Assembly: GCF_015558675.1 (NCBI RefSeq)
Contig: NZ_JADMOL010000006.1
Coordinates: 161,634 to 225,633, forward strand
Source of the DNA: Paenibacillus sp. 1001270B_150601_E10
GTDB taxonomy: Bacteria; Bacillota; Bacilli; Paenibacillales; Paenibacillaceae
Direction: 5' to 3'
Length of the DNA stretch: 64,000 nt
Part shown: positions 1 to 8,924 of the stretch, piece after piece
Numbering within the stretch: the first letter of the stretch is position 1
Layout of the letters: each line of letters opens with the position of its first letter
The notes under the pieces: model-generated
Databases searched by the model: none
Seen by the model: only the letters and a program-made list of their open reading frames with translations
What the model was told of the DNA's origin: nothing
Made by a program: the position numbers and the translations under genes

Positions 1-43
1 AGCATGAGAGCGGCAAGATGGGATTGTAATAAATTGCGCTTCT

Positions 44-850
44 TCAAAGCGACATAGCGTAGCGCTGAGGCGTTGCCCCGACAACTTTTGAAAAAGCTTT
101 TGAAAAATGACTCTGATCATAATAGCCGGTATCTACCGCGATTTCTGCAATGGGCCGTTGATTTTTCAATGCTGACTTAGCATGGTTAATGCGAAGTATA
201 TTTTGATACACATGAGGTGGAACATGCATGCTTTTCTTAAACATGCGGATGAGATGATACCGACTAATTCCGGCCTCCTGCTCTAACATTTCAAGCGTAA
301 TTCGGTCTGTATAATGATCATGGATATATTCCTTGGTCAAATTGACATATTTCTTTTCCAATCTGCCATAGGGTTCATGCATCAGATCTGAGGTATGCTT
401 GCTTACAAGCTGCTGCACAAGCTCAATTAACGAGGTTTCAATTTCGAGTGCAGAACCGCCCTGAGTCATCCCTTGCATCGTTCGATTAAGGATTCTGCTG
501 CAGATTTCATTTTTCCCATTCTCGAGCAAGAATGGGATATGCAGCTTACTGAGATCAGATAGTTCAAGATTCTTGAACCATTCTGGCTTAATGAAGAGCA
601 TTTTATATTTCCAGTTTATATCCTCTACAGGCTGACAGGCATGGAGAATGAGCGGTGGAAAGCTAATCATTTTCCCTGTTTCTACACGCCATAACGATCC
701 ATCACACCACGCTTGCGTCTCGCCTTCTTCGATTAAGCCGATGGAATACTCTTCGTGAAAATGCTTCTGATAAGCGAGATCGCTTTTGTTACAATGCTTC
801 CCCTCCAGGAAAGGCAGTGCTTCGTGTCGGTAGAAAGTCACATCAGCCAT
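44..850 (-). CDS. AraC-family transcriptional regulator with N-terminal cupin sensor domain
   Basis: A 268-residue protein. Residues about 10-90 look like an AraC-type sensing cupin (HFHEEYSIGLIEEGE, then a hydrophobic FPPLILHACQPV strand), and the last 100 residues hold a double helix-turn-helix: the first around ITLEMLEQEAGISRYHLIRMF, the second ending in the family hallmark GYYDQSHFSKAF. It is a cytoplasmic DNA-binding protein that probably responds to a small ligand. A GGAGG site sits 6 bases before the ATG. It diverges from the SUKH gene at 969, so the shared 118-bp gap probably carries both promoters. The ligand and targets cannot be told from the sequence. The family call is secure. 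Confidence 0.93.
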   Translation of the reverse strand: MADVTFYRHEALPFLEGKHCNKSDLAYQKHFHEEYSIGLIEEGETQAWCDGSLWRVETGKMISFPPLILHACQPVEDINWKYKMLFIKPEWFKNLELSDLSKLHIPFLLENGKNEICSRILNRTMQGMTQGGSALEIETSLIELVQQLVSKHTSDLMHEPYGRLEKKYVNLTKEYIHDHYTDRITLEMLEQEAGISRYHLIRMFKKSMHVPPHVYQNILRINHAKSALKNQRPIAEIAVDTGYYDQSHFSKAFSKVVGATPQRYAMSL

Positions 851-932
851 TTATAACCTCCAAATGTATGTGTGTGATGAGTCATTTATTTGCATGATAA
901 GCACAACTTACATTAAGCTTATATCATATTAT

Positions 933-953
933 TTATCATTCGATAGATGATAA
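933..953. promoter_or_regulatory. Inverted repeat in divergent promoter region (candidate operator)
   Basis: TTATCAT and ATGATAA form perfect 7-base arms around a 7-base spacer, just upstream of the GGGGG ribosome site of the gene at 969 and between two divergent genes. The position suits an operator for one or both. A chance AT-rich palindrome is possible. Confidence 0.35.
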
Positions 954-968
954 AGGGGGAATGATAAA

Positions 969-1523
969 TTGAATTGGGAATCTGTATTCGACATGTGTTA
1001 TCGCAAAGCTCCAGGCGCAACGGAACAAGAATTAGAGTCCTTCCGGGACCACTGGAACGCTTCTCTATCCGATGAGGAAATCGTGGTGATCAAGAGAAGA
1101 CAGCGCAATCCATTTCCACAATCGAACCCGATGCACAAGATCTACAAGCCATTCGACCCGTCCTTATGGTTCATTCCGGATAAACGCTTGCCTGCGGCTT
1201 ATCTTGATTTTCTCCGTTATTCCAATGGCGGTGAATTTGGGAATGGCGATCGTCATTTTCAGTTTTTCGGCACGGATGATGTAAGACTAATGATGCTTGA
1301 CTATGAATTTCCTGAATATATGCCTGGTTCCGTCCCTTTTGCCATGGATGGCTGTGGGCACCACTATGCATGGGATATGCGCAGAGGCCAGGAAGACGGC
1401 GAATACCCTATTCTCGTGTCCCATTCAGGCAATCTTGGGTATCAGGATGCTATCCAAATTGCAGCATCGTTCATAGAACTATGCCAGGGAACCGTCTCTG
1501 TTGAAGATTTGCTATACGGATAA
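969..1523 (+). CDS. SMI1/KNR4 (SUKH) family protein
   Basis: A 184-residue soluble protein. The SUKH core is visible: LPAAYLDFLRYSNGGEFGNG (helix, then the NGG turn), the aromatic strand HFQFFGTDDV, and a late SFIELCQGTVSVEDLLYG helix. SUKH proteins are commonly immunity proteins that bind and neutralise nuclease or deaminase toxins of contact-dependent and secreted polymorphic toxin systems. The reading frame begins at TTG, 11 bases after GGGGG; a nearby ATG in another frame stops at once. No toxin gene is adjacent. It starts a run of immunity-type genes that continues to about 12.4 kb. Its partner toxin is unknown. Confidence 0.85.
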   Translation: MNWESVFDMCYRKAPGATEQELESFRDHWNASLSDEEIVVIKRRQRNPFPQSNPMHKIYKPFDPSLWFIPDKRLPAAYLDFLRYSNGGEFGNGDRHFQFFGTDDVRLMMLDYEFPEYMPGSVPFAMDGCGHHYAWDMRRGQEDGEYPILVSHSGNLGYQDAIQIAASFIELCQGTVSVEDLLYG

Positions 1524-1673
1524 GAATAACATGCCGATCTGTACGGCTATTTGTTAAAATCATATCGAATGGCCAACTACGGAGACCGTAATCTACTCAG
1601 CGATAAGGAATATATCGGCATAAATATCTTCAAAGGTTCAATAATTCGGGTTGATACGAATCCACCTTCTCGT

Positions 1674-2558
1674 TTAGCTCGAATAAAGGGAACAATATGT
1701 ATGTGTAAAGTTCCCTGTCAATAGATCTTCTTTTCGGATGTAAAATTGCAGTTCACCCGCGTCCCACCAGCAAAATCCGATATCTGAGTCTGAATCTAGC
1801 GCAAGCAGCACGAGCGTATCCTGAACCTCTTGTTCCGCCTTCTCAGCATCCCCGTTCATATGCCTCGTGATCTGCTCCAACGCATCTTTCACGGAATAAT
1901 TGTATTTCTTGCCAGTCAACAATTGGAATGCTGCTTCGTATTCGCAATCCCCGTGCTGGGTAGCAGGATAACCAAACATGACCGCAAGATCCGCTGAGCT
2001 CTGTTCGGTTAGCTCAAAGCATAATTCCTCGTACTGCTCATAATCATGCTCCTCATCCTCCACCTGCTCGTAATCCACATAACCGTAATTGGGTGGCTCG
2101 AGTGAGGATCGGGCAATTACCCGATAACCTGTAAAGACTTCTTCTTGCGCAGTCTCCTCAGGTGAGTAGCGGCGTTTGGCTTCTCTCAGCTTATCCTCAG
2201 GCAGGTACAGCACTTTGTGCTCAATATCATAAGCAGGTTCATCCACTCCAACGAAAAAATAAAGCATGCCGCTTTGTGGAAGCAGCGAAGATGTATCGAT
2301 ACCGTCCAATTCTGCTAGACGAAGCTGAGCCAAGAATGTCATAGCGGTCCCGTTAGAGTCGAGCGGCCATTCTTCGTGCTCTGGCAGATCCGGGTCGCCT
2401 CCTATACGGGAAATGCACGTATTGTTGTATAGCTCCAATTCTTTTTTAGACCAGCGAATGCCTTCACGCACCGACTCCTTCAAATAATCCATCGCATGCC
2501 CGAACTGATATTCTTGAACCCATTGTTCAAGCTTCTTCTTATTGCTCTCGTTTAACAT
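1674..2558 (-). CDS. YwqG family protein (DUF1963)
   Basis: About 294 residues, acidic. The family signature is present: ISRIGGDPDLPEHEEWP near residue 50, then MTFLAQLRLAELD, LYFFVGVDEP, and the C-terminal LLALDSDSDIGFCWWDAGEL with FYIRKEDL. Bacillus subtilis YwqG has no firmly established activity; its gene lies close to an LXG toxin locus, which fits an immunity-like role but does not prove it. The ATG at 2558 is preceded by AAGGAGG with 8 bases spacing; a GTG codon lies immediately upstream. It points the same way as the 582-residue gene at 2782 but is separated from it by 220 bp. Cytoplasmic, no signal peptide. Confidence 0.85.
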   Translation of the reverse strand: MLNESNKKKLEQWVQEYQFGHAMDYLKESVREGIRWSKKELELYNNTCISRIGGDPDLPEHEEWPLDSNGTAMTFLAQLRLAELDGIDTSSLLPQSGMLYFFVGVDEPAYDIEHKVLYLPEDKLREAKRRYSPEETAQEEVFTGYRVIARSSLEPPNYGYVDYEQVEDEEHDYEQYEELCFELTEQSSADLAVMFGYPATQHGDCEYEAAFQLLTGKKYNYSVKDALEQITRHMNGDAEKAEQEVQDTLVLLALDSDSDIGFCWWDAGELQFYIRKEDLLTGNFTHTYCSLYSS

Positions 2559-2781
2559 CACTTCGCCCTCCTTGTTATATGTAGATGATATATTATCTGA
2601 AAGGATAAATTTCTGAATACCAATATAATTGTAACATATGGAAAGTATGAGGCTTGCTTAATAGATTTATCAATTTCATACGGATGTGAAAAAACGATAG
2701 AGAACCATGCCCTTCATTGAGATTGAACATTAAAAATGACCCCTGCTCTAAACCCTATGATTTCTCTTTATGCACTTGCAC

Positions 2782-4530
2782 CTATCTCTGTGTTGACGTT
2801 TGGAGCGCGAGAAGCTCCTCAAGTCGTTCCTTTAATGGCGGCTCCGCTTTCTTTGCCGCCACTGTTAGCTTCTTCACGCTTCCGAATACACGGCTCAGCA
2901 CCAGCTCGCACTGATAATGTTCTTTGTCTTTCAGTGCTTGGATAAGCGCTTCTGCAAGCTCAGGACGGTCAATAATCAGATTTTTGACCTGTCTACCTTC
3001 CTCATTGCCTCCCAGCAAGATGGATACGATGACGGGCATATGCTCTGCCATTAATCCATGGGACTCAATAAAAGCATGCGCATAGTCGTCCTGCACCATT
3101 TGATGCTCGGTATCCACGAGTTCCATATAACGAGAAACCAATGGGAAATACTCTTCACTATACAAGCCAAGGCCCAGTACGGCATACGTTCCAGGCATGA
3201 CCGATTTCTCTCCTGGATCCACATCACGGTACCACGCAAATGCCTCCATCGCCGTATCCGCATATTCCGCAATCTTGGGGAATAAGGCGGGATAACGGAG
3301 TGCATTGGCAAAAAACTGATGAAGCTTGGACTTCGCCAGCTTTTTGATGGGCAGCACATGCTTTTGAGTGCTTTTCAGCTTTAATTGATAGTCCTTCGGA
3401 AAACCCTGCTGCAATAGTTTGATGATATAATCCAGCGCTTCTCCATAAGCTGCCTCTTCTTCAGAGAGGATTCGGATGTCAATCGTCCTCATCACGTCAT
3501 TGTTTCGGGCTTGTACTCGCTCTCCCTTATAGGTGCTTTCGAATTTCCCGCTGCCTATATTCATATAATCTTTGGCCTGCTTGGAATCTAATTGAACTGC
3601 AAGTTCCAGATATTTCTGACGAGTGTCCGGATCCGTTAATCCAATCTGGAGCGCTGCATATAGAAAGAAATTCAGTTCTCTATCATCCGCTGAAGGATAA
3701 ACAACCTCTTCCTTCAACACCCATTCGTTCCCATAATCATCGGTTTGATTATAATATTTCGGTAAAAAGTGATCCTGCGCCCAATGATTGAAGGCGGATC
3801 CACTTTGTCTAAGCCAATAATCTTTGCGAGCTTGGTTATTGCGCAATTTGTCGGAAAGACGACGAATGATCGAGTCTATCTCTTCTAATTCCTGTTTCAT
3901 GAGATCAGGGTTGACGAGATGATGCGCGAAAAAGAACATATCATCCTCACTTGGCAGCACTGGCAATCCAGCAATAACCTTAGCTTGAATAAAATCCTCC
4001 AGCGTCTTCTGAAGCTGGAGCAGCTTGGATTCATTTAACAACTGCTGCTTAAGTGTTAGTGTTGACTGCTCCCACTCAAACTCAAAGACGATTTCGAACC
4101 GATAATCGAAAAAAAGCGGACCCCGTTCATCCGAATGAAACAGGTGATCTATGCGTTCGCACAAGGCTGGAAAGAACTCCTTACTCAGAAGCTCTTCGCT
4201 TAGCTCTGCCACATAAGCACCTGCTTCGACTTTGTAAGAGCTGTCGCTCCATGAGAATGGTTCATAGACATCGATATGGATGCATCCATCTGCCCATGTA
4301 AATTTGCCTTTTCTCCATGCGACCCGCAGATATGTCATGATTCCAGCTTGCAACCTGCTTCTGTTCTTCAACTCCTTGATCCTCTTGCTTTCTTTTTCAT
4401 AAACGGCGGATAGTTCTGTCCATACATCATCTAGAAAAGCTTCGACTGCCTTATTCAATGGCCTCTCCTCCCCACGTATAAATGCATGATTGCTGCTAAC
4501 ATGGTGTCCTATATCGTACTGTTCATTCAC
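2782..4530 (-). CDS. Large conserved hypothetical protein (possibly DUF6138)
   Basis: A 582-residue protein, charged and helix-rich, without signal peptide or membrane segments. The N-terminal third carries aromatic strands (GKFTWADGCIHIDVYEPFSW, FFDYRFEIVFEFEWEQ). The rest looks like helical repeats (LNFFLYAALQIGLTDPDTRQ, LHQFFANALRYPALFPKIAE), as in tetratricopeptide-like folds. From memory it resembles DUF6138 proteins of bacilli, but I cannot confirm this. The start is GTG at 4530, and the TGA of the upstream ankyrin gene overlaps it (GTGA), so the two would be translationally coupled. The context of SUKH, YwqG, ankyrin and SuFu genes suggests an immunity or stress role; this is inference only. 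Confidence 0.75.
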   Translation of the reverse strand: MNEQYDIGHHVSSNHAFIRGEERPLNKAVEAFLDDVWTELSAVYEKESKRIKELKNRSRLQAGIMTYLRVAWRKGKFTWADGCIHIDVYEPFSWSDSSYKVEAGAYVAELSEELLSKEFFPALCERIDHLFHSDERGPLFFDYRFEIVFEFEWEQSTLTLKQQLLNESKLLQLQKTLEDFIQAKVIAGLPVLPSEDDMFFFAHHLVNPDLMKQELEEIDSIIRRLSDKLRNNQARKDYWLRQSGSAFNHWAQDHFLPKYYNQTDDYGNEWVLKEEVVYPSADDRELNFFLYAALQIGLTDPDTRQKYLELAVQLDSKQAKDYMNIGSGKFESTYKGERVQARNNDVMRTIDIRILSEEEAAYGEALDYIIKLLQQGFPKDYQLKLKSTQKHVLPIKKLAKSKLHQFFANALRYPALFPKIAEYADTAMEAFAWYRDVDPGEKSVMPGTYAVLGLGLYSEEYFPLVSRYMELVDTEHQMVQDDYAHAFIESHGLMAEHMPVIVSILLGGNEEGRQVKNLIIDRPELAEALIQALKDKEHYQCELVLSRVFGSVKKLTVAAKKAEPPLKERLEELLALQTSTQR

Positions 4531-4873
4531 TTAAGCCTAGCCTCTGTACAGATAGCTATGCTGTCCAGCTTGGCTCCCGCATGAATATGCTTCATCTTGG
4601 CATCGATTTGCTTGAACTTCACCGCTTTTTTCAGTGCAGTATCACCGAGCTTGTCCTCAGCTTCAAGATCGGCTCCCTGTTCAATCAATAGCTTATCGCC
4701 TGAACGGGCATTCGATTCGTGAGAAACAGCATCAGCGGCGTTCTTCCTCGTTCGTCTGGTTCATTGATGTTCAGTACGGCAGCAGCGATCCGAACCATAT
4801 CGAGGTCTTTTGACTTGCTAATATCCTTCCCATTCACCCATTCTCCCCCTTTGACCACGCTGCTTCTGAACAT
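4527..4873 (-). pseudogene. Ankyrin-repeat protein gene, single-base frameshift
   Basis: The ATG at 4873 opens a frame containing INEPDERGRTPLMLFLTN, a clear ankyrin repeat, which stops at TGA after MPVQAISY. The shifted frame continues with KLLIEQGADLEAEDKLGDTA, exactly the next ankyrin repeat, and runs to a TGA at 4527-4529. Restoring one A in the run near 4693 (ATAAG to ATAAAG) would give MPVQAIKLLIEQGADLE and an intact protein of about 115 residues. The total length of 347 bases fits one missing base. It lies 7 bp after the 429-residue gene and overlaps the next start. Either a young pseudogene or a homopolymer sequencing error. Confidence 0.8.
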
Positions 4874-4880
4874 GGATCAA

Positions 4881-6170
4881 TCAGCTTTGCTGATATAACG
4901 TAGCCGTTAAATTATCATCTGTGCAAATAAACATGTAGAAAATACCTTCACCGTATGGTTCAAAATCAGCCCCGTCCATCTGGCCAATAAACCGCATGCG
5001 TTGGTTGCAGCAAGGGCATTGCGGGTAGTCGGCGTCCTGCACCCAACTCGGATGACCGCCAATCTGTGAGTCCAGCTGAGATAAAGTCCAAACGGAAGCA
5101 TAAAAAGGAGAGTGCGGTTTGTTCGAGAGTGTCAATGCAGGCATGTCCACATCGCTGCTATACTCCTCGTCATGATGCGGTAAATACTCTGGCTTTAGGT
5201 TGAAGCGGCTCCAGACGGGCGTACATTGATGATTGAGTTCCATGAAAATGGTGCTGAACCCTCCACAGTGCTCACAGGTCGCCACTTGCAGACGTTCCAT
5301 GTGCAGATCAAGATACTTCAGGGAAGGATGCGAAGTATCCACGTCCATGAGGATCGTCAGTCTTCGCTCGCACCAAGGACAAGGAGAGTCACTTGTCTGT
5401 AGAAAATGAGTAGCCGATGCATCAGCAGGCTTATCATACTGTTCATCTACCGTTCGAATCGCGTAGCATAAATCATGGGTCAATGGTCGCTTTTCCCCAT
5501 TTGCAGTTAGCTCCCAGCCTGCTTCTAAAGCATAACTCTCAGGTGCGACGAATAGCTCCTCCGACCATTCAGGAGCATGCATACGCCATTCCTGGAATCG
5601 TTCGATAATGATAGAGTCGCCAATCCAGCCCAATATGAACAATAGGTGATTGCGATGATCGTCGTCCCATTCCACCTGCTGGAGCAATTGATCCCGAATA
5701 TCTGGCGGCGCATCCTTGAACAGGATGGATGAATCATACATGCCGTGCTCGATGAGCTTAGGCAGAATCTCCGTAATATTATCATTACGGTAACACACGA
5801 GCGACAACAAAATGTTCTCCGCTTCGCTATCATCGCCAGCAATGAGCACATCCAACGCATAGCTCAGCATTCGGCTCGCCGCTTCCGTGGTCAATAATGT
5901 ATAGACTTGCGCTTGGCTTAGCGGGTAATTCACATATTGGATCAGCGGATCATACTTCCTTGGTGCGTGCATGATCTTCAGAATGTCTACTGGATCCGTT
6001 AAGCCTTCATACAAATTCACTGTCTTACGGTGCTGCTCGATATACGCCTCGTGTTTCTCACGTTCTTCCTTCTGATGGCAGGGCATGCAAATGCCGCCCG
6101 TTTTGGCTGCCGTGGTTGGCAGGATCGTCGCGGTGCAGCCTTGCGATTTGCATGGAATGCGCTCTGTCAC
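4881..6170 (-). CDS. Hypothetical protein: N-terminal zinc-ribbon motif, helical middle, YwqG-like C-terminus
   Basis: A 429-residue protein. Residues about 6-31 have a zinc-binding pattern (CKSQGC, then CMPC). Residues about 60-190 look like HEAT-type helices (ENILLSLVCYRNDNITEILP). Two more CxxC pairs follow: CPWCERR with CEHCGG, and CPCCNQRMRF near the end. The C-terminal stretch IGGHPSWVQDADYPQCPCC to GIFYMFICTDD resembles the DUF1963/YwqG fold with a metal knuckle. The start is GTG, 5 bases after GGAGGTGGAG. It sits between the 134-residue gene (33-bp gap) and the ankyrin gene (7-bp gap), so it belongs to a five-gene co-directional set. Function unknown; a protein-binding role is guessed from the architecture. 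Confidence 0.75.
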   Translation of the reverse strand: MTERIPCKSQGCTATILPTTAAKTGGICMPCHQKEEREKHEAYIEQHRKTVNLYEGLTDPVDILKIMHAPRKYDPLIQYVNYPLSQAQVYTLLTTEAASRMLSYALDVLIAGDDSEAENILLSLVCYRNDNITEILPKLIEHGMYDSSILFKDAPPDIRDQLLQQVEWDDDHRNHLLFILGWIGDSIIIERFQEWRMHAPEWSEELFVAPESYALEAGWELTANGEKRPLTHDLCYAIRTVDEQYDKPADASATHFLQTSDSPCPWCERRLTILMDVDTSHPSLKYLDLHMERLQVATCEHCGGFSTIFMELNHQCTPVWSRFNLKPEYLPHHDEEYSSDVDMPALTLSNKPHSPFYASVWTLSQLDSQIGGHPSWVQDADYPQCPCCNQRMRFIGQMDGADFEPYGEGIFYMFICTDDNLTATLYQQS

Positions 6171-6202
6171 GTCTACTCCACCTCCGAATACCTTCTATTC
6201 TT

Positions 6203-6607
6203 TCACTCCTCGATCTCATTTGGAAAATTCCTTTGATCATAGGACTCCCACAGGCTGTTAATAAACGCATCATCAAGCCTGCATTCAAACGCTTTGGCAA
6301 TGAGGCCAAAGTCGTCAGAGGTATAGCCAGCCAGCTCTGCATGTTGGGTGATTCGAAACGTTTCCTTGAATACGTACTCTCTTATCTCCGTAATAACTTT
6401 GCTTTCAGAGGAGTCTATATCATTTAATGCTTTACAGCTAGAATTCCATGCTGCATCAAAAGCATCAGAGTCCCTAGCATCTAGTTCTTTGTCCCAGTCG
6501 ACTTCTTTCTTGAAGATATTCTCAAAGAAACCATCGGTGCGGATGATTGAATATAGCTCATTCACGGTTAACAATAGAATCTCGCCTCTTTCCGAACGAT
6601 TAGTCAT
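6203..6607 (-). CDS. Hypothetical protein, immunity-cluster context
   Basis: A 134-residue acidic, helical protein that I do not recognise. Visible stretches include LLLTVNELYSIIRTDGFF, SKVITEIREYVFKETFRITQ and SDDFGLIAKAFECRLDDAFI, the size and composition of many small immunity proteins. Its ATG overlaps the stop codon of the upstream 224-residue gene (ATGA), a strong sign of translational coupling. No membrane segment or signal peptide. Coding is supported by the coupling and by the amphipathic composition; the role is unknown. Confidence 0.65.
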   Translation of the reverse strand: MTNRSERGEILLLTVNELYSIIRTDGFFENIFKKEVDWDKELDARDSDAFDAAWNSSCKALNDIDSSESKVITEIREYVFKETFRITQHAELAGYTSDDFGLIAKAFECRLDDAFINSLWESYDQRNFPNEIEE

Positions 6608-7278
6608 GATCCGATATATAATATTTTCTCAGAGAAGATAGCTTTATATCCGAGTCGATACAATTCGAAATATGGTGCGAATGGGTCCCCCTTGAGTCCA
6701 TAACGATGCCATTGCAAATAATAGGAGATCCAATAATCGCATGCGATCGAATAATAGGCCTCGTCCAGAATCTCAATCGGTGCATCATCATCCTTGTGCT
6801 CACTTACTACATCAAAGATCGCTTCATAGATCTCTGGGTCGTAGGATTGTCGGATGCCGTCAATCTCACCATGCGACAGAAGCTTAACCTCTTCTATGCT
6901 AGACAAGTATGCGGCAGCCTCGTCTGCGCCTTCCCCTTCAGCTAACTCGTCCAGAAGTTCCTTCAGTCCTTTAATGAATTGTTCGCCAAGCCCTCTTAAT
7001 GCCTCGTGAGGAACGTCTTTCACTTTACTATTGAAATAACCTGGTATCGTATCCCCGCTAAAATCCTCTGGATCCAGAAGCTCATAGATCTGCTTTATCC
7101 GCTGCAAATAAGCGTGTCCATCTTCTAACGGCTCAAAGGTAGCTTCCACTCCTTGTCCGTAAGGCATATACATTTGAAAATATCCATACAGAGCAGAATC
7201 TTCGACGTCACCTTCTGTGGCTTCCACTTCCTCCTCCATAAGCTGCAGCAGATACCTTGCATAAGACTGCTTATCCAT
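6604..7278 (-). CDS. Hypothetical acidic protein, first gene of a co-directional set
   Basis: A 224-residue strongly acidic soluble protein, start ATG 7 bases after AAAGGAGAG. Not recognised. It has a helical N-terminal half (YARYLLQLMEEEVEATEGDV, FIKGLKELLDELAEGE) and a C-terminal aromatic segment (YYSIACDYWISYYLQWHRYG). It heads a tightly packed set running 7278 to 2782 through ATGA and GTGA overlaps and short gaps, which suggests one transcript. Its high acidic content would suit a protein that masks a basic toxin or nucleic-acid-binding surface; that is speculation. Confidence 0.7.
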   Translation of the reverse strand: MDKQSYARYLLQLMEEEVEATEGDVEDSALYGYFQMYMPYGQGVEATFEPLEDGHAYLQRIKQIYELLDPEDFSGDTIPGYFNSKVKDVPHEALRGLGEQFIKGLKELLDELAEGEGADEAAAYLSSIEEVKLLSHGEIDGIRQSYDPEIYEAIFDVVSEHKDDDAPIEILDEAYYSIACDYWISYYLQWHRYGLKGDPFAPYFELYRLGYKAIFSEKILYIGS

Positions 7279-7538
7279 ATGTACGCTCTCCTTTTCGTAT
7301 ATAATATGTACTATCGTTATTTTACAATTAATGAATGAAGAAAAAGGTATAGTAAAGGTAGCTCCTATTCTTAAGATATTCCAGAGATGGATTGGAAGGA
7401 ATTGCGACAGACATGACGAAAAAAAGGAATATATTCCTAACTCCTACATTGTCATGCATTGATGCATCAGCTTCAAATCAAAAGTGAATGACCTTCTCCC
7501 CCATATAAGAAATATATTCTTGATAAAGGAGGTTCAAT

Positions 7539-8684
7539 ATGACAAAGCAAACCAAGATTCGAGCGGCAATCCTTGTGGCATTACTAGCTCTTACTTCAGC
7601 CGTCTCATTTGTATATTGGCCATCTCAAATGAAAGATCCTACCTCCGTTCCAGCAACGGTTCAAGATGAAATAGAAACGTTGGAAACGGCGACAACAAAG
7701 CAGCCTACGAAGACATTAGAAGATTGGGCTCAACCATACATGGACCTGAAACTAGTAGACGCTCATAATCATAGCGCGGCGAATTTTGCCTATGGTATGA
7801 AGTTGGATAGCTTATGGAATCAATATGGTGTAGATCGGGTCGTTTTATTTGGTAATGTATCAGACCCGAGTGCCGTGCATACAGATGAAATGGCATGGAA
7901 AGCCTATCAGCAGCATTCTGATCGCTTCATTCCCTTCGCTTCAGGCATTAATCTATTGGATCCATCCGGGTTACAGACAGTAAAGGAATATTTGGAGAAG
8001 GGCTTTTTCGGTCTAGGAGAGCTCGCCGTCGCTTCTACATACTCGGAGGCGCTAGCACATTCCATCTGGAAGACTGAGCACCCAATGGATGGCATCCTGC
8101 CTGACATCTATGCGTTATGCGCACAGTACAAAGCACCTATACTAATGCACATCGATCCGCCGGAAGGCTATCCGATGTTGATGCTGGAGGAAGCGGCAGA
8201 CAAGTACCCAGACACGATATTTATTTTTGCACATGCCAATGCCTTCAATTCTCCAGACAAGATTCGATCCCTGCTGAAAGAACACCCTAATGTTTATGCG
8301 GATTTTTTTGCAGGCTTTACGGCATTCAATCCATCCAGTGTATATAAGCTCGAAGATTATGTTCCGATCATTAAGGAATTTCCGGACCGTTTCCTGCTAA
8401 GTACAGATTCGGGATACGGTATTTCAAGCGAAGAGGATGCGATACAAGCGATGTACATGCTGCTGGAGGCTGTGGATGACCCCGAGATTGCTAAGAAAAT
8501 TGCTTCTGGCAATATCGAACGGCTTATCCGCGATCAACCGGCAACGCGTACTCAGCTAGCAGCCATTCGGCAACTGGAGAACAAATCAGGCCAAAAATAC
8601 GATACGTCGAACATGTCCAAAGAGGAAGCCGGCAAGCTATTGATTGAAAATAGTCAACAGATGAGCAGTACACAAGGAAAATAA
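7539..8684 (+). CDS. Membrane-anchored or secreted amidohydrolase-family protein
   Basis: A 381-residue protein whose first 30 residues form a signal or anchor segment (ILVALLALTSAVSFVYW, no cysteine lipobox), followed by a Thr/Glu-rich linker and a TIM-barrel metal hydrolase. Metal-binding features are VDAHNHSA near residue 77 (HxH), ILMHIDPPEG, IFIFAHANAF and the late Asp in FLLSTDSGYG, as in amidohydrolase family 2. The substrate is unknown. AAAGGAGG lies 6 bases before the ATG. It is a single-gene unit between the immunity-type cluster and the convergent 754-residue gene. The enzyme would act outside the membrane. Confidence 0.85.
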   Translation: MTKQTKIRAAILVALLALTSAVSFVYWPSQMKDPTSVPATVQDEIETLETATTKQPTKTLEDWAQPYMDLKLVDAHNHSAANFAYGMKLDSLWNQYGVDRVVLFGNVSDPSAVHTDEMAWKAYQQHSDRFIPFASGINLLDPSGLQTVKEYLEKGFFGLGELAVASTYSEALAHSIWKTEHPMDGILPDIYALCAQYKAPILMHIDPPEGYPMLMLEEAADKYPDTIFIFAHANAFNSPDKIRSLLKEHPNVYADFFAGFTAFNPSSVYKLEDYVPIIKEFPDRFLLSTDSGYGISSEEDAIQAMYMLLEAVDDPEIAKKIASGNIERLIRDQPATRTQLAAIRQLENKSGQKYDTSNMSKEEAGKLLIENSQQMSSTQGK

Positions 8685-8781
8685 ACCTGAAAAGAGGGGT
8701 CGTTCCATTCGTTGTCGTGACAGCTTTCCAATTGTTAATCATGTCTTTTGCTAATTGAACTGTCTGAAACGACATTTAAAG

Positions 8782-8843
8782 GCCCGAAGCTCGGAAGCTC
8801 GTCAAGTAGACTAGACATCCAGCAAGCTGCCAAGGTTCGGGCT
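8782..8843 (-). terminator. Long imperfect hairpin between convergent genes
   Basis: GCCCGAA near 8782 pairs with TTCGGGC near 8843, and the stem continues imperfectly inward (CTCGGAAGCT against AGCTGCCAAGG). It lies in the gap between two convergent genes. The tail is only weakly T-rich on either strand, so termination is plausible, not certain. Confidence 0.4.
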
Positions 8844-8924
8844 GTCGTGTTACAGCCTAGCGATGGCCATTAAAGTGTACAAGCTTATCGTTATGATTGC
8901 GTTGCTGTAGTTATAGCTGAACCA

